From Acanthamoeba sp. SK_2022b (lineage: Eukaryota > Discosea > Longamoebia > Acanthamoebidae), in contig JANDJZ010001770.1 of assembly GCA_027943245.1 (NCBI GenBank), forward strand, positions 1 through 18,646: a DNA stretch of 18,646 nucleotides, read 5' to 3'. A program made the translations under genes and the position numbers. Shown here one piece after another: positions 5,618 to 14,000 of this stretch. The first letter of the stretch is position 1. Every line of letters begins with the position of its first letter. Below the pieces are notes generated by a model, which saw nothing but the letters and a program-made list of their open reading frames with translations, had not been told where the DNA came from and ran no database searches.

Positions 5618-6889
5618 ATGCTTGATCTACTCGTCATTCACGCCACGCTGCCCGACGGCCGCCAGGACATGTCCATCGCCGTGCAGGGCGGGCGCATCGT
5701 CGAGGTCGCGGCCGGTCTTTCGGCGCCAGCCCACCAAGTGGTCGATGCGCAGCACCAGCTGGTCTCGCCGCCCTTCGTCGATCCGCATTTCCATATGGAT
5801 GCCACGCTGAGCCACGGTCTGCCGCGCGTCAACCGCAGCGGCACGCTGCTGGAGGGCATAGCGCTGTGGGGCGAGCTCAAGCCGCTGCTCACGGCCGAGG
5901 CGCTGATCTCGCGCGCGCTGGAGTATTGCGACTGGGCGGCGGCCAAGGGGCTGCAGGCCATCCGCAGCCATGTGGATACCAGCGATGCCCGCCTGCTGGC
6001 CGTCGATGCGTTGCTGGAGGTCAAGCGCCAGGTGGCTCCCTATATCGACCTGCAGCTGGTGGCGTTTCCGCAGGACGGCGTGCTGCGCTCGCCCGGCGGC
6101 GTCGCCAACCTGCGGCGGGCGCTGGACAAGGGCGTGGACGTGGTGGGCGGCATTCCCCACTTCGAGCGCACCATGGCCGAGGGTGCCGACAGCGTCAGGC
6201 TGCTGTGCGAGCTGGCGGCCGAGCGCGGCCTGCTGGTGGACATGCACTGCGACGAGTCCGACGACCCGCTGTCGCGCCACATCGAAACCCTGGCCTTCGA
6301 GGCGCAGCGCCTGGGCCTGCGGGGCCGCGTCACGGGCTCGCACTGCACCTCCATGCACAGCATGGACAACTACTACGTGAGCAAGCTGCTGCCGCTGATC
6401 GCAGAAAGCTGCGTGGCCGTGATTGCCAATCCGCTGATCAACATCACGCTGCAGGGCCGCCAGGACAGCTATCCCAAGCGCCGCGGCATGACGCGCGTGC
6501 CCGAGCTGCTGGCCGCAGGCGTCAACGTGGCCTTCGGCCATGACTGCGTGATGGACCCCTGGTACGGCATGGGCTCGGGCGACATGCTGGAGGTCGCCCA
6601 CATGGGCCTGCATGTGGCGCAGATGACCAGCCAGGACGGCATGCGCGACTGCTTCGACGCCGTGACCACGCGCGCGGCGCGTGTGATGCACCTGGACGGC
6701 TATGGCATCGAGGCCGGCTGCGATGCCAGCTTCGTGCTGCTGCAGGCGCGCGATGCGGCCGAGGCGATACGGCTGCGCGCCACGCGCCTGAAGGTGTTCC
6801 GCAAGGGCCGGTTGCTGGCCGAGGCGCCTGCTGCAACGGCTGCGCTGCATCTGCCGGGCCGCCCGGCAAGAATCGACTGGCGGCGCTGA
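5618..6889 (+). CDS. Cytosine-deaminase-like (CodA-type) amidohydrolase
   Basis: Predicted 423-residue cytoplasmic metal-dependent amidohydrolase, collinear with E. coli CodA. Metal-site motifs are present: DPHFHMD (His57, His59), MHCDE (His210 ligand, Glu213 catalytic), GSHCTSMHS (His242) and FGHDC (Asp309). Other CodA landmarks are SGTLLEGI, the FPQ of the substrate pocket, NPLINITLQGR and YPKRRGMTRV. One pocket position differs: the Asp after the catalytic Asp in E. coli CodA (GHDD) is Cys310 here, so the substrate may be a cytosine analogue, another pyrimidine or a triazine rather than cytosine. The start at 5618 gives the normal length but lacks a good Shine-Dalgarno. No cytosine permease (codB) lies beside it. 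The start-proximal codons include the 24-bp repeat. It is convergent with the Crp/Fnr gene. Confidence 0.88.
   Translation: MLDLLVIHATLPDGRQDMSIAVQGGRIVEVAAGLSAPAHQVVDAQHQLVSPPFVDPHFHMDATLSHGLPRVNRSGTLLEGIALWGELKPLLTAEALISRALEYCDWAAAKGLQAIRSHVDTSDARLLAVDALLEVKRQVAPYIDLQLVAFPQDGVLRSPGGVANLRRALDKGVDVVGGIPHFERTMAEGADSVRLLCELAAERGLLVDMHCDESDDPLSRHIETLAFEAQRLGLRGRVTGSHCTSMHSMDNYYVSKLLPLIAESCVAVIANPLINITLQGRQDSYPKRRGMTRVPELLAAGVNVAFGHDCVMDPWYGMGSGDMLEVAHMGLHVAQMTSQDGMRDCFDAVTTRAARVMHLDGYGIEAGCDASFVLLQARDAAEAIRLRATRLKVFRKGRLLAEAPAATAALHLPGRPARIDWRR
5657..5680. repeat. 24-bp direct repeat, copy inside the amidohydrolase gene
   Basis: This copy lies within codons 14-21 of the CodA-like gene (GRQDMSIA) and is identical to 4329-4352. 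Since the gene is intact here and reads as usual for the family, this copy is probably the original and the upstream one the derived fragment. Confidence 0.85.
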
Positions 6890-6901
6890 ACCGCAGCTGA
6901 A

Positions 6902-6924
6902 CCGGCGCCGGCCTCAGGCGCCGG
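6902..6924. terminator. G+C-rich hairpin between convergent amidohydrolase and Crp/Fnr genes
   Basis: A perfect stem CCGGCGCC / GGCGCCGG (6902-6909 with 6917-6924) with a 7-nt loop sits in the 24-bp gap between the two stops and runs into the last codons of the Crp/Fnr gene. It is symmetrical, so it could serve both strands. No T-tract is present, hence moderate confidence. Confidence 0.45.
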
Positions 6925-7633
6925 CCAGGCTGGCCTCGCGCACGATGGTCTGCAGGGCCACCAGGTCCCTGACCACCAGGCCCTGGGCTTCCACGCGAAT
7001 GCAGGCGTCGCGCTCCATGCGCTTGAGCTCCTGGTTCACGCGCTGGCGCGAGGCGCCCAGCAACTGGGCCAGCTCCTCCTGCACCAGTTGCAGGCCTATG
7101 CGCAGCTCGCGCGGGTCGTCCAGCACCTGTGTGCCGTAGCTGCGCGACAGGTGCAGCAGCTGCTTGGCCAGGCGTGCGCGCAGGGGCAGGGTGTTGAGGT
7201 CTTCCACCAGCCCGTAGGTCTGGCGTATGCGGTGGGCCTGCAGGCGCAGCAGGGCGTCGTAGAACTCCACATGCGTGGCCAGGATGGCGTGAAAGCTCTC
7301 CTTGTCCACGCACAGCAGCGTGGTGTCGCCGTGGGCATAGGCATCGCGCGTGCGGGGCTCGTCAAGAAAGGTGGACATGGCACCGAACCAGGCACCCGGC
7401 TCCACATAGGCCAGCGTGGTCTGCCGACCCGACAGGCTGGTCGAGCTCATGCGCACGGCGCCCTGCGCACAGGCATACCACCTGTGCGGCACATCGCCGC
7501 GTGCATAGATCAGTGCCCCGTCCTTGAGCCGCCGGACCGTGGTCTGGCGCAGGATGTCATGGCGCAGCGAGGGCGAAAGGCTGCAGAACCACTGGCCGGA
7601 ATTGATGGCCTCGCGCTCGGCGGGGGTGAGCAT
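6914..7633 (-). CDS. Crp/Fnr-family transcriptional regulator
   Basis: Predicted 239-residue regulator. An N-terminal cyclic-nucleotide-binding-like beta-barrel (about 12-115) is followed by the long dimer helix (about 118-147) and a Crp-type winged helix-turn-helix (about 180-230; EELAQLLGASRQRVNQELKR at 186-205 holds the recognition helix). The binding loop reads WFGAMSTFLDEPRTRDAYA: the Arg that contacts phosphate in CRP is kept, but the usual Gly-Glu is Gly-Ala, so cAMP binding is doubtful. No FNR-type cysteine cluster exists. The ATG at 7633 matches the usual start of such proteins; a TTG at 7672 would add 13 residues. It follows the LysR gene by 51 bp on the same strand and may share its transcript. 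Its targets are not known. Confidence 0.88.
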   Translation of the reverse strand: MLTPAEREAINSGQWFCSLSPSLRHDILRQTTVRRLKDGALIYARGDVPHRWYACAQGAVRMSSTSLSGRQTTLAYVEPGAWFGAMSTFLDEPRTRDAYAHGDTTLLCVDKESFHAILATHVEFYDALLRLQAHRIRQTYGLVEDLNTLPLRARLAKQLLHLSRSYGTQVLDDPRELRIGLQLVQEELAQLLGASRQRVNQELKRMERDACIRVEAQGLVVRDLVALQTIVREASLAGA

Positions 7634-7684
7634 GGGCTCGTGGGTACTCGTTTGCAAACCGCTTGTCTCCAATCGGCCGCAATT

Positions 7685-8596
7685 TTAGGGCGTGCGGGCC
7701 TGCGGATAGGCGTGCAATTGCTCGCGCAGCAACTGCACGAAGCAGTCAGCCCTTTCGGTGGGCGCGTATTGGGGCGGCAGGGCCAGCACCACCTCCACCG
7801 CGCAGGCTGGAAGCAGTGGCAGCACACGCAGGTCGCGCGCGAACACCGAGGCCACGTAGGGGTTGACCACGCCCAGCCCCAGCCCCTGTGCAGCCAGGGT
7901 GCAGATGGTGGAGGAGTAGGTGGTCTCCATGGTGGAGCCGGCTTCTATTCCGTGTTCCTGCATGGTGTGGCGCAGTTGCAGGCAGATATCGTCATCGGCG
8001 TTGAGGGTCAGCAGCAACTGGCCTTGCAGGTCGCGCACATGCAGCCGCGTGCGCGTGGCCAGCGCATGGTCCGGGTGCATGACGCAGACGGCGCGGCTGC
8101 GGTGCAGCACGGTGGCGTCCAGCTCGGGCGTGCTCAGCGCCATGGTGCTGACCACCAGGTCGAAGTGGCCATGCAGCAGGCCCTCGCGCAAGGGCGTGGA
8201 GCCCAGGGTCTGCAGGCTGATGTGGGTGCCCGGGTAGCGCTGCGCGAAGCTGCGCACCACGGCCGGGATCACGCTCAGGCCCAGGGCCGGCGTGCAGCCT
8301 ATGCGCAGCGTGCCGGCGCCGGACTGGCGCAGTGCGGCCAGGTCGCGCTCTATGCGCTCGCGCCCCAGGAAATGCTGCTGCACGGTGGCGAACAGTTCCA
8401 CGGCCTCGGCCGTGGGGCGCAGGCGGCCCTTGTGCATGTCGAACAGCTTGAGCCCTGCGGCCGCCTGCATCTGGGCCAGCAGCCGGCTGACCGAAGGCTG
8501 CGTGGTGTGCAGCAGCCGCGCGGCGGCCGTGGTGGTGCCGGTCTGCATGACGGCGCGGAAGGCCTCGATCTCTCGGGAGCTCAGGGGTCTGGACAT
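7685..8596 (-). CDS. LysR-family transcriptional regulator
   Basis: Predicted 303-residue DNA-binding regulator. The N-terminal winged helix-turn-helix (about 5-64) has the standard form, with EIEAFRAVMQTGTTTAAARL followed by LHTTQPSVSRLLAQMQAAAG. The effector-binding domain (about 92-295) includes LRIGCTPALGLSVIPAVV and the late GLGLGVVNPYVA. The length is typical of the family. It is divergent from a Bug-type solute-binding-protein gene across 151 bp holding a perfect 18-bp palindrome. That is the classical arrangement for a LysR protein controlling its divergent neighbour and itself, probably in response to a small organic acid or related ligand. The ligand is not deducible. The start at 8596 has no strong Shine-Dalgarno. 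Confidence 0.92.
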   Translation of the reverse strand: MSRPLSSREIEAFRAVMQTGTTTAAARLLHTTQPSVSRLLAQMQAAAGLKLFDMHKGRLRPTAEAVELFATVQQHFLGRERIERDLAALRQSGAGTLRIGCTPALGLSVIPAVVRSFAQRYPGTHISLQTLGSTPLREGLLHGHFDLVVSTMALSTPELDATVLHRSRAVCVMHPDHALATRTRLHVRDLQGQLLLTLNADDDICLQLRHTMQEHGIEAGSTMETTYSSTICTLAAQGLGLGVVNPYVASVFARDLRVLPLLPACAVEVVLALPPQYAPTERADCFVQLLREQLHAYPQARTP

Positions 8597-8747
8597 GGCG
8601 ATTCGGTCCTGCTCGGGGTGGCTGGCAATGTATATCTTTTCTGTATAGAGGCCACGGAAAAATGCATTTTTCCAAAGATGCCCCGCTTTCTACACTGGCC
8701 TCATTGCATCGTTTGCCCAGGCGCAGCAGCGCCATCGAAAGGATTCC
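8597..8747. promoter_or_regulatory. LysR/Bug divergent promoter region with 18-bp palindrome
   Basis: The 151-bp gap between the divergent LysR and Bug genes contains the perfect palindrome GGAAAAATGCATTTTTCC (8656-8673) and, just left of it, a second A+T-rich partial dyad (GTATAT...TGTATA, 8633-8648). Both are plausible LysR binding sites (T-N11-A type). AAAGGA ends 6 nt before the Bug start and is its Shine-Dalgarno. Exact -35 and -10 boxes could not be assigned. Confidence 0.6.
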
Positions 8748-9749
8748 ATGATCAAGACAAGCGCAGGCCGCAAAGCCGCCATGCTCGCTGTGGCCATCTC
8801 CGCCTCGTTGGCTGGCACGGCACCAGTCGCCGCCATCGCGCAGGATGGCTTTCCCCAGCCGGGGCGCCAGCTGCGCATCATCGTGCCGTTCACTGCAGGC
8901 GGCGGCTCCGACGTGCAGGCACGCATGCTGGCCGACCGCCTGAGCCGGCTCTGGGGCCAGCCGGTGGTGGTGGAAAACAAGCCCGGCGCGGGCGGTCATC
9001 TGGGAGGCCGATATGTGGCCGATCAGCCGGCCGACGGCTACACGCTGATGGTGGGCTCCATCGGCCTGCATGCCGCCTATGGCGTATACAGCAAGCTGGC
9101 CTATGACCCCGCAAAGGATCTGCGCGTGGTGACCGTGCTGGCCGAGATGCCGCATGTGGTGGTGGCCACGCCCAGCCTTGCCGCCAGCAACCTGGCCGAG
9201 CTGACGGCGCTGGCCAAAAAGGCGCCTGGCACGGTCAACTTCGGCTCGGCCGGCGTGGGCTCGTCGGTGCACATGATGGGTGAGCTGTACAAGCTGCAGG
9301 CGGGCGCGCCCATCGTGCACGTGCCTTATCGCGGCAGCTCGGCCGCGATCAACGACCTGCTGGGCGGCCAGATCCAGCTCATGTTCGAGAACCCGCCCAC
9401 GGTGCTGTCGCACATACGCGGCGGCAAGCTCAAGGCGCTGGCCGTCACGGGCAGCCAGCGACTGCCGGCCCTGCCGGACGTGCCCACGGCGGCCGAGTCC
9501 GGGCTCAAGGACTTTGTGGCCACCTCCTGGACCACCGTGGCCGTCTCCTCCAAGGTGCCCGAGGCCATCGTCAAAAAGCTCAATGACGACATCCGAAAGG
9601 TCGTGGCCACGCCCGAGTTCCGCAAGGGCCTGCAAGAGCAGGGCATGAGCGCCGTCGCCAACAGCCTGCCTGAGGCGCAATCCTTCGTTGCCCGCGAAAA
9701 GCAGCGCTGGGACCGCGTGATCGCCGAAGGCCACATCTCCGCCCAATGA
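8748..9749 (+). CDS. Bug/TctC-family tripartite tricarboxylate transporter solute-binding protein
   Basis: Predicted 333-residue periplasmic binding protein. The signal peptide (1 to about 31, cleavage after AAIA) has a basic start and an Ala-rich core. Family motifs follow: LRIIVPFTAGGGSDVQARML (43-62), VVVENKPGAGGHLGG, NFGSAGVGSSVHMMGEL and HVPYRGSSAAINDLLGGQIQ. Length and domain order are normal. Such proteins bind carboxylates, amino acids or nicotinate-like compounds and deliver them to TctAB permeases. No tctA or tctB is present, as is usual for the many orphan Bug genes of Burkholderiales, so this protein may share a remote permease or act in sensing. It is the first gene of a two-gene operon, its stop overlapping the next start by 4 nt, and is probably controlled by the divergent LysR protein. 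Confidence 0.93.
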   Translation: MIKTSAGRKAAMLAVAISASLAGTAPVAAIAQDGFPQPGRQLRIIVPFTAGGGSDVQARMLADRLSRLWGQPVVVENKPGAGGHLGGRYVADQPADGYTLMVGSIGLHAAYGVYSKLAYDPAKDLRVVTVLAEMPHVVVATPSLAASNLAELTALAKKAPGTVNFGSAGVGSSVHMMGELYKLQAGAPIVHVPYRGSSAAINDLLGGQIQLMFENPPTVLSHIRGGKLKALAVTGSQRLPALPDVPTAAESGLKDFVATSWTTVAVSSKVPEAIVKKLNDDIRKVVATPEFRKGLQEQGMSAVANSLPEAQSFVAREKQRWDRVIAEGHISAQ

Positions 9750-11038
9750 AACGCTCCATGACTTCGAACACCCCCGCATCCTTCGTCCCCTGCCGCCGCC
9801 TGGGCGATGGCCGCCAGCACCACTTCTTCGGCTACTACAACAAGTCCAGCTGGGACCGCAGCAATCGCCTGGTGCTGGCGCAGCAAACGCCGTGGATGGA
9901 CCAGTACCTCACGCCCCAGGCGCGGGCGTCCATCGGCTACTTCGATACCGAAAACGGTGACCGCTTCCACGCCGTGGGCGAGACCGGCGCCTGGAACTGG
10001 CAGATGGGCAGCCAGCTGCAGTGGCTGGACGGGCTGGCGGGCCGCCAGCTGATCCACAACGACAGGACGGCAGATTCCGGGGGGCGCTATCCGGGGTTCG
10101 GCTCCGTGGTCATCGATGTGGACAGCGGCGCGCGGCGCACCCTGCCCATGCCTGTGTATGTGGTGGCGCCCATCAGTGCCTGGGCGCTGTGCGTGGACTA
10201 CCGTCGTCTGTACGTCACGCACGAAACCATCGGCTACAGCGAAGAGGGTGGTCCCTTCGCCTTGCCCCTGGCTCCCGAGGACGACGGCATCTGGCGCATG
10301 GAGGTCGCGACGGGCGAGGCAAGGCTGCTGGCCAGCTATGCGCGCCTCAAGGCATTTCATCACCGCACATCGATGGACAAGGCCATCCACTGGGTCAGCC
10401 ATATCGAGGTCAACCCGTCTTCCTCGCGCATTCTTTTCCTGCACCGCTGGACCGAACGCGTCAAGGACGAAACCTGCTTTCTGCACCGCCTCATCACCAT
10501 GGCGCCTGATGGGTCCGACATGCGCCTGCTCGAATGCTCGGACCATCCGCTGCCCCAGCTGGCCGACGACTTCGACCCGATGGCCGTGGGCACGTTCGAC
10601 TACGAAAAGTCCGAATACCAGATCTCGCATCCGCTATGGCAGGACGACAGCCACATCATTGTGTGGGGCCCGCATGCCGGGGAGATCCACTATCACCTCT
10701 ATGACGATGTGGACGGCGGTGACGTGCAGGTGGTGGGCGCAGGCGTGCTGGTGGAGAACGGCCACATGAGCTTCTCGCCCGTGGACACGCGCTGGCTGCT
10801 CAGCGACACCTATCCCGACGACCGAACGCACGAGCGCTTCCTGTTCCTGTACGACATGCACACGGGCGAGCGCCACGACCTGGGCAGCTTCTACGCCTCT
10901 CCCGATCTCAGCAAGGAAAACCGCTGCGACCTGCACCCGCGCTGGAGCCGTGACGGGCGCCAGGTCTGCATCGACTCCGTGCACGAGCACCAGCGGCAGA
11001 TGTATGTGCTGGATGTGTCGGGGATCGTGGAGGCTTGA
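9746..11038 (+). CDS. Cytoplasmic beta-propeller protein of unknown function, coupled to Bug gene
   Basis: Predicted 430-residue protein without signal peptide or membrane segment. It is built of repeated short beta-blade motifs like those of TolB/WD40-type propellers: HIEVNPSSSRILFLHRW (219-235), SHPLWQDDSHIIVWG (294-308), GHMSFSPVDTRWLLSDTY (339-356) and DLHPRWSRDGRQVCIDS (395-411). Histidines near the blade starts (His205-His206, His219, His295, His340, His397) could form a metal site on one face, somewhat like oligogalacturonate lyases. That is only a resemblance of pattern, and no enzymatic role is claimed. The ATG overlaps the Bug stop by 4 nt (ATGA), so translation is coupled; an ATG four codons later is an alternative. 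The context suggests a role in using or sensing the compound bound by the Bug protein. It is convergent with the giant surface-protein gene. Confidence 0.8.
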   Translation: MKRSMTSNTPASFVPCRRLGDGRQHHFFGYYNKSSWDRSNRLVLAQQTPWMDQYLTPQARASIGYFDTENGDRFHAVGETGAWNWQMGSQLQWLDGLAGRQLIHNDRTADSGGRYPGFGSVVIDVDSGARRTLPMPVYVVAPISAWALCVDYRRLYVTHETIGYSEEGGPFALPLAPEDDGIWRMEVATGEARLLASYARLKAFHHRTSMDKAIHWVSHIEVNPSSSRILFLHRWTERVKDETCFLHRLITMAPDGSDMRLLECSDHPLPQLADDFDPMAVGTFDYEKSEYQISHPLWQDDSHIIVWGPHAGEIHYHLYDDVDGGDVQVVGAGVLVENGHMSFSPVDTRWLLSDTYPDDRTHERFLFLYDMHTGERHDLGSFYASPDLSKENRCDLHPRWSRDGRQVCIDSVHEHQRQMYVLDVSGIVEA

Positions 11039-11043
11039 CTCGG

Positions 11044-11076
11044 GTAGCCGGGGGCGCGTGAGCAGCCCCCGGCTAC
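11044..11076. terminator. Long G+C-rich hairpin between convergent propeller and giant-protein genes
   Basis: A perfect 12-bp stem GTAGCCGGGGGC / GCCCCCGGCTAC (11044-11055 with 11065-11076) with a 9-nt loop lies 5 bp after the propeller stop and about 10 bp before the giant gene's stop on the other strand. It is the strongest hairpin seen in the window. It lacks a T-tract, so it may be a bidirectional terminator or a transcript-end stabiliser. Confidence 0.6.
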
Positions 11077-11086
11077 AGCGTACGAC

Positions 11087-14000
11087 TCAGCGCGGCTTGC
11101 GCATTCGCGTGCGGCGTCCGGCCAGGACTGCGACGCCCAGCATCAGCGCTGCCAGCATCCACTGACCCCATTGCGAAAGCGTGGGAATGGCCGCGGGGCT
11201 GCCGCCGGCAGCGGCGGCCACCACGGCCACGCCGCCCGGGTCACTGATGAAGGCGTTCACATCCAGGTCGTCATCGCCGTTCCTGCCGTCTTCAATCGTC
11301 AGCGTCACGCTGTTGTCGTTGGCGTTGAACTGCGCGCCGGTGAAGTGATACCAGTGCGGCGTTGCGTTGTCGGACGTGGGGCCGTACTTCCAGTACTGTG
11401 CATTGCGGGGCAGATTGTTCGGGAACGTGAGCTTGATGCTCACCGTGGATCCCGGCGCACCGTTGTGGACAGCGAAATCGAACAGGCCCAGCGGGAACTG
11501 AAGATTGGCAGGCGGTGCATCGGCAGGTGACCTGATGTGCCCCTGCAGCGGGATGAAGCCCGCAGTCTGCGCCGGGCCTGTTCCCATGGGTGTGAAGACC
11601 CATGGGCTTCCCGCAGCAATCTCTGCTGAGACCGTCGTTCCGCCCACGGTACCGGTGATGGTGCTCAGAGAGTGGGGGGGCAGGGTGATCGTGAAGGTCT
11701 GGTTCACGGGCGTTGCCGCGGCGTACTCGGCATCGCCGGCCTGGCTGGCCTGCAGCGTGCAATCTCCCGTGCGCATCAGCCGCAGCGAGGTGCCCGTGAC
11801 CACGCAGGTCTGAGGAGTGAGGCTGCTGAAGCTGATCGGCAGGTTGGAGTTGGTTGCGGCGGCGTTTGCCAGCGACAGGGCCTGGGGGCTCAGATAACGC
11901 AGGGACGAGAAATCGAAGGTGATGTTCTGGATCGCCTTGCCGACTGCAATCTGTACCGAGCCGGTGGCCTGTGCATGGTTGGCATCGGCCGCCTTGGTCG
12001 CCGTCACCGTGCAGCTGCCTACGGCCGTGCCGGTGACGGTGTTGCCGAACAGCGCGCAGTTGCCAGCGCCTGCCGTCAGCGCCAGCGTGAGCACACCGCT
12101 GCCGCTGCCGCCAGTGACGGTGACCGTGCTGGAGTCGCCTTTGGGAATGCTGGCGGGTGATGCCACCACGGACAGGGCCACCTGGCTTGCCTGGGATACC
12201 GTCACCGAAGTGCTGGCCGTGGCCTCTTCATGGTCGGCATCCGCTGCCTTGGTGGCCGTGACCGTGCAGGTTCCGACAGCCAGGCCGGTGAGCGTGGAGC
12301 CCGCGATGCTGCAGGGGCCCGCGACGCTCAAGCCGATGGCGCCGGTGCCCGAGCCGCCCGTGGTGCTCAGTTGCGAAATGCCGCCAAAGCTGATGGCTGC
12401 AGGACTGGCCTGCACCGACAGTGCTGTCTGTCCAGCCTTGGCCACGATGACGGTGGTGCTGGCGCTGATGGCTTGGTGGTTGATGTCGCCAGCCTTGGTG
12501 GCCGTGATGGTGCAACTGCCGGCGCCAATGGCACTCAACTGGTTGCCGGTCACCGCGCAGAACTGGGCACCACCCGTCACGGCGTAGGTGACGGCGCCGC
12601 TGCCCGAACCCCCAGTGGTCGCCAGGGTTGCCGTGGCGCCGAAGGTCAGGGTCGAAGGCGTGGACTGCACGCTCAGGGTGACCTGGGCTGCAGGGGTCAC
12701 GGTCACCACGGTGGTGGCCAGCGTGTCCTGGTAGTTGGCATCGCCCAGCTTGGTGGCAGTCACTGTGCAGGAGCCCGTGCCTTCCGCAGTGAGCGTGTTG
12801 CCGTTGACGGAGCAAAAGGCGGCTCCATCCGTGATGGAAAAGCCCACGGCGCCGGACCCTGCGCCGCCACTGGTTGACAGCGCGGCCGTGCTGAAGGCCA
12901 CCAGCGTGCTGGGCGTTGCCGTCGCCGTCAGAACAGGCTGCTGGGCCTTGATCACCGAGATGTCCACGGTGGTCGTGGCGGCCAGGTAGCTGGCGTCTCC
13001 CGCCTTGGTCGCCGTCACGGTGCAATCGCCCACGGCCGTGGCTGTGACCGTGTTGCCTGTCAGGGCGCAATAGGCCGCGCCTGCGGTTACGGCGTAGCTG
13101 ATGGCGCCTGCGCCAGAGCCGCCGTTGGTGCTCAGCGTGGTGGTGCTGGCATAGGGCAGGGTCTGGAGTGCTGCACTTGCCGTCAGTGCAGCCTGCGGGC
13201 TCTTGTCATTGGTCAGCGAGAACGACGTGCTGGCCGCCCCTGCCTGCGCCGTCACGGTATAGCTGCCGGCGAACAGGTTGGCCGTGGCACTCAGCGATGC
13301 TATGCCCTGGTCGTTGGTCGTGACCGAGGTTCTTGTGGCAAAGGTGGTGGATGGCCCCGATGCGGCAGGCGCATTGAAGTCCACCATGATGCCGGCAAGC
13401 GGCTGGTCGTCGATGTCGGTGACCTTGACCGACAACGGCGTGGCAAAAGGCTGCTGGATGCGGGTGGACTGTTGAGAGCCAGTGAGCACCGCCATGGCCG
13501 CAGGTGGGCCGAAAGGATCGATGCGAAATACCAGACCATTCGAAAGGCTCTCGTTTGCGCTGAGGGCGCTGTTCGCAGGGTTGGTCAGGCCGTTGGTGCC
13601 CGATGTGGTGGTGGCGCCGCCCACGGAAAGAAGGGTCCTGCCCTGCACATTGGTTGCGGCCAGGCTGCGCATGGCCTCGTTTTCCGAGGTGCCCAGGAAC
13701 CCGGCATAGTCCCAGCCGTTCGGATTGTTGGTTGCGACGCTGACCAGGAAGCCGTCCTGCTTGCCACCTGGCGTGGTGGACAGGCCGCTTTGAGCCTTGA
13801 CGGGAAAGCCTGCGCCATTGTTGGTGCTGCCCGTGGCGAACCAGTTCCTGCCGTCGCTGGCCAGCCCTTCCACGCTGTCGTAGCCATTGCCACCCAGGTA
13901 GGTGGCGTCCAGCACCTGGTCTCCTGTTGCATTCAGGCGCAGCACAAAGCCGTCCATGCCGGTGCTGCGCGCGGTCTGCGGCCCTAGGCCCTTGCGCAGT

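Noticed and set aside
4329..5680. Target-site duplication of a transposon around the fimbrial gene
   Set aside because: No transposase or terminal inverted repeats are present, and the right repeat copy sits inside an intact gene whose 5' part is also intact, which simple insertion with target duplication would not produce.
5627..6850. Minus-strand open frame of 407 codons
   Set aside because: It is the mirror of the CodA-like gene, whose catalytic motifs fix the coding strand.
7088..9106. Plus-strand open frame of 672 codons
   Set aside because: It runs antisense through the Crp/Fnr and LysR genes and out of frame into the Bug gene. The sequence is His/Gln/Ala-rich without domains.
7992..10630. 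Long minus-strand open frames (595 and 434 codons) over the Bug and propeller genes
   Set aside because: They are antisense to two genes with clear family motifs and correct signal peptide or start context.
11678..13192. CRISPR-like or satellite array
   Set aside because: The roughly 255-bp periodicity is degenerate, in frame and explained by Ig-like protein repeats. There are no short identical repeats with unique spacers.
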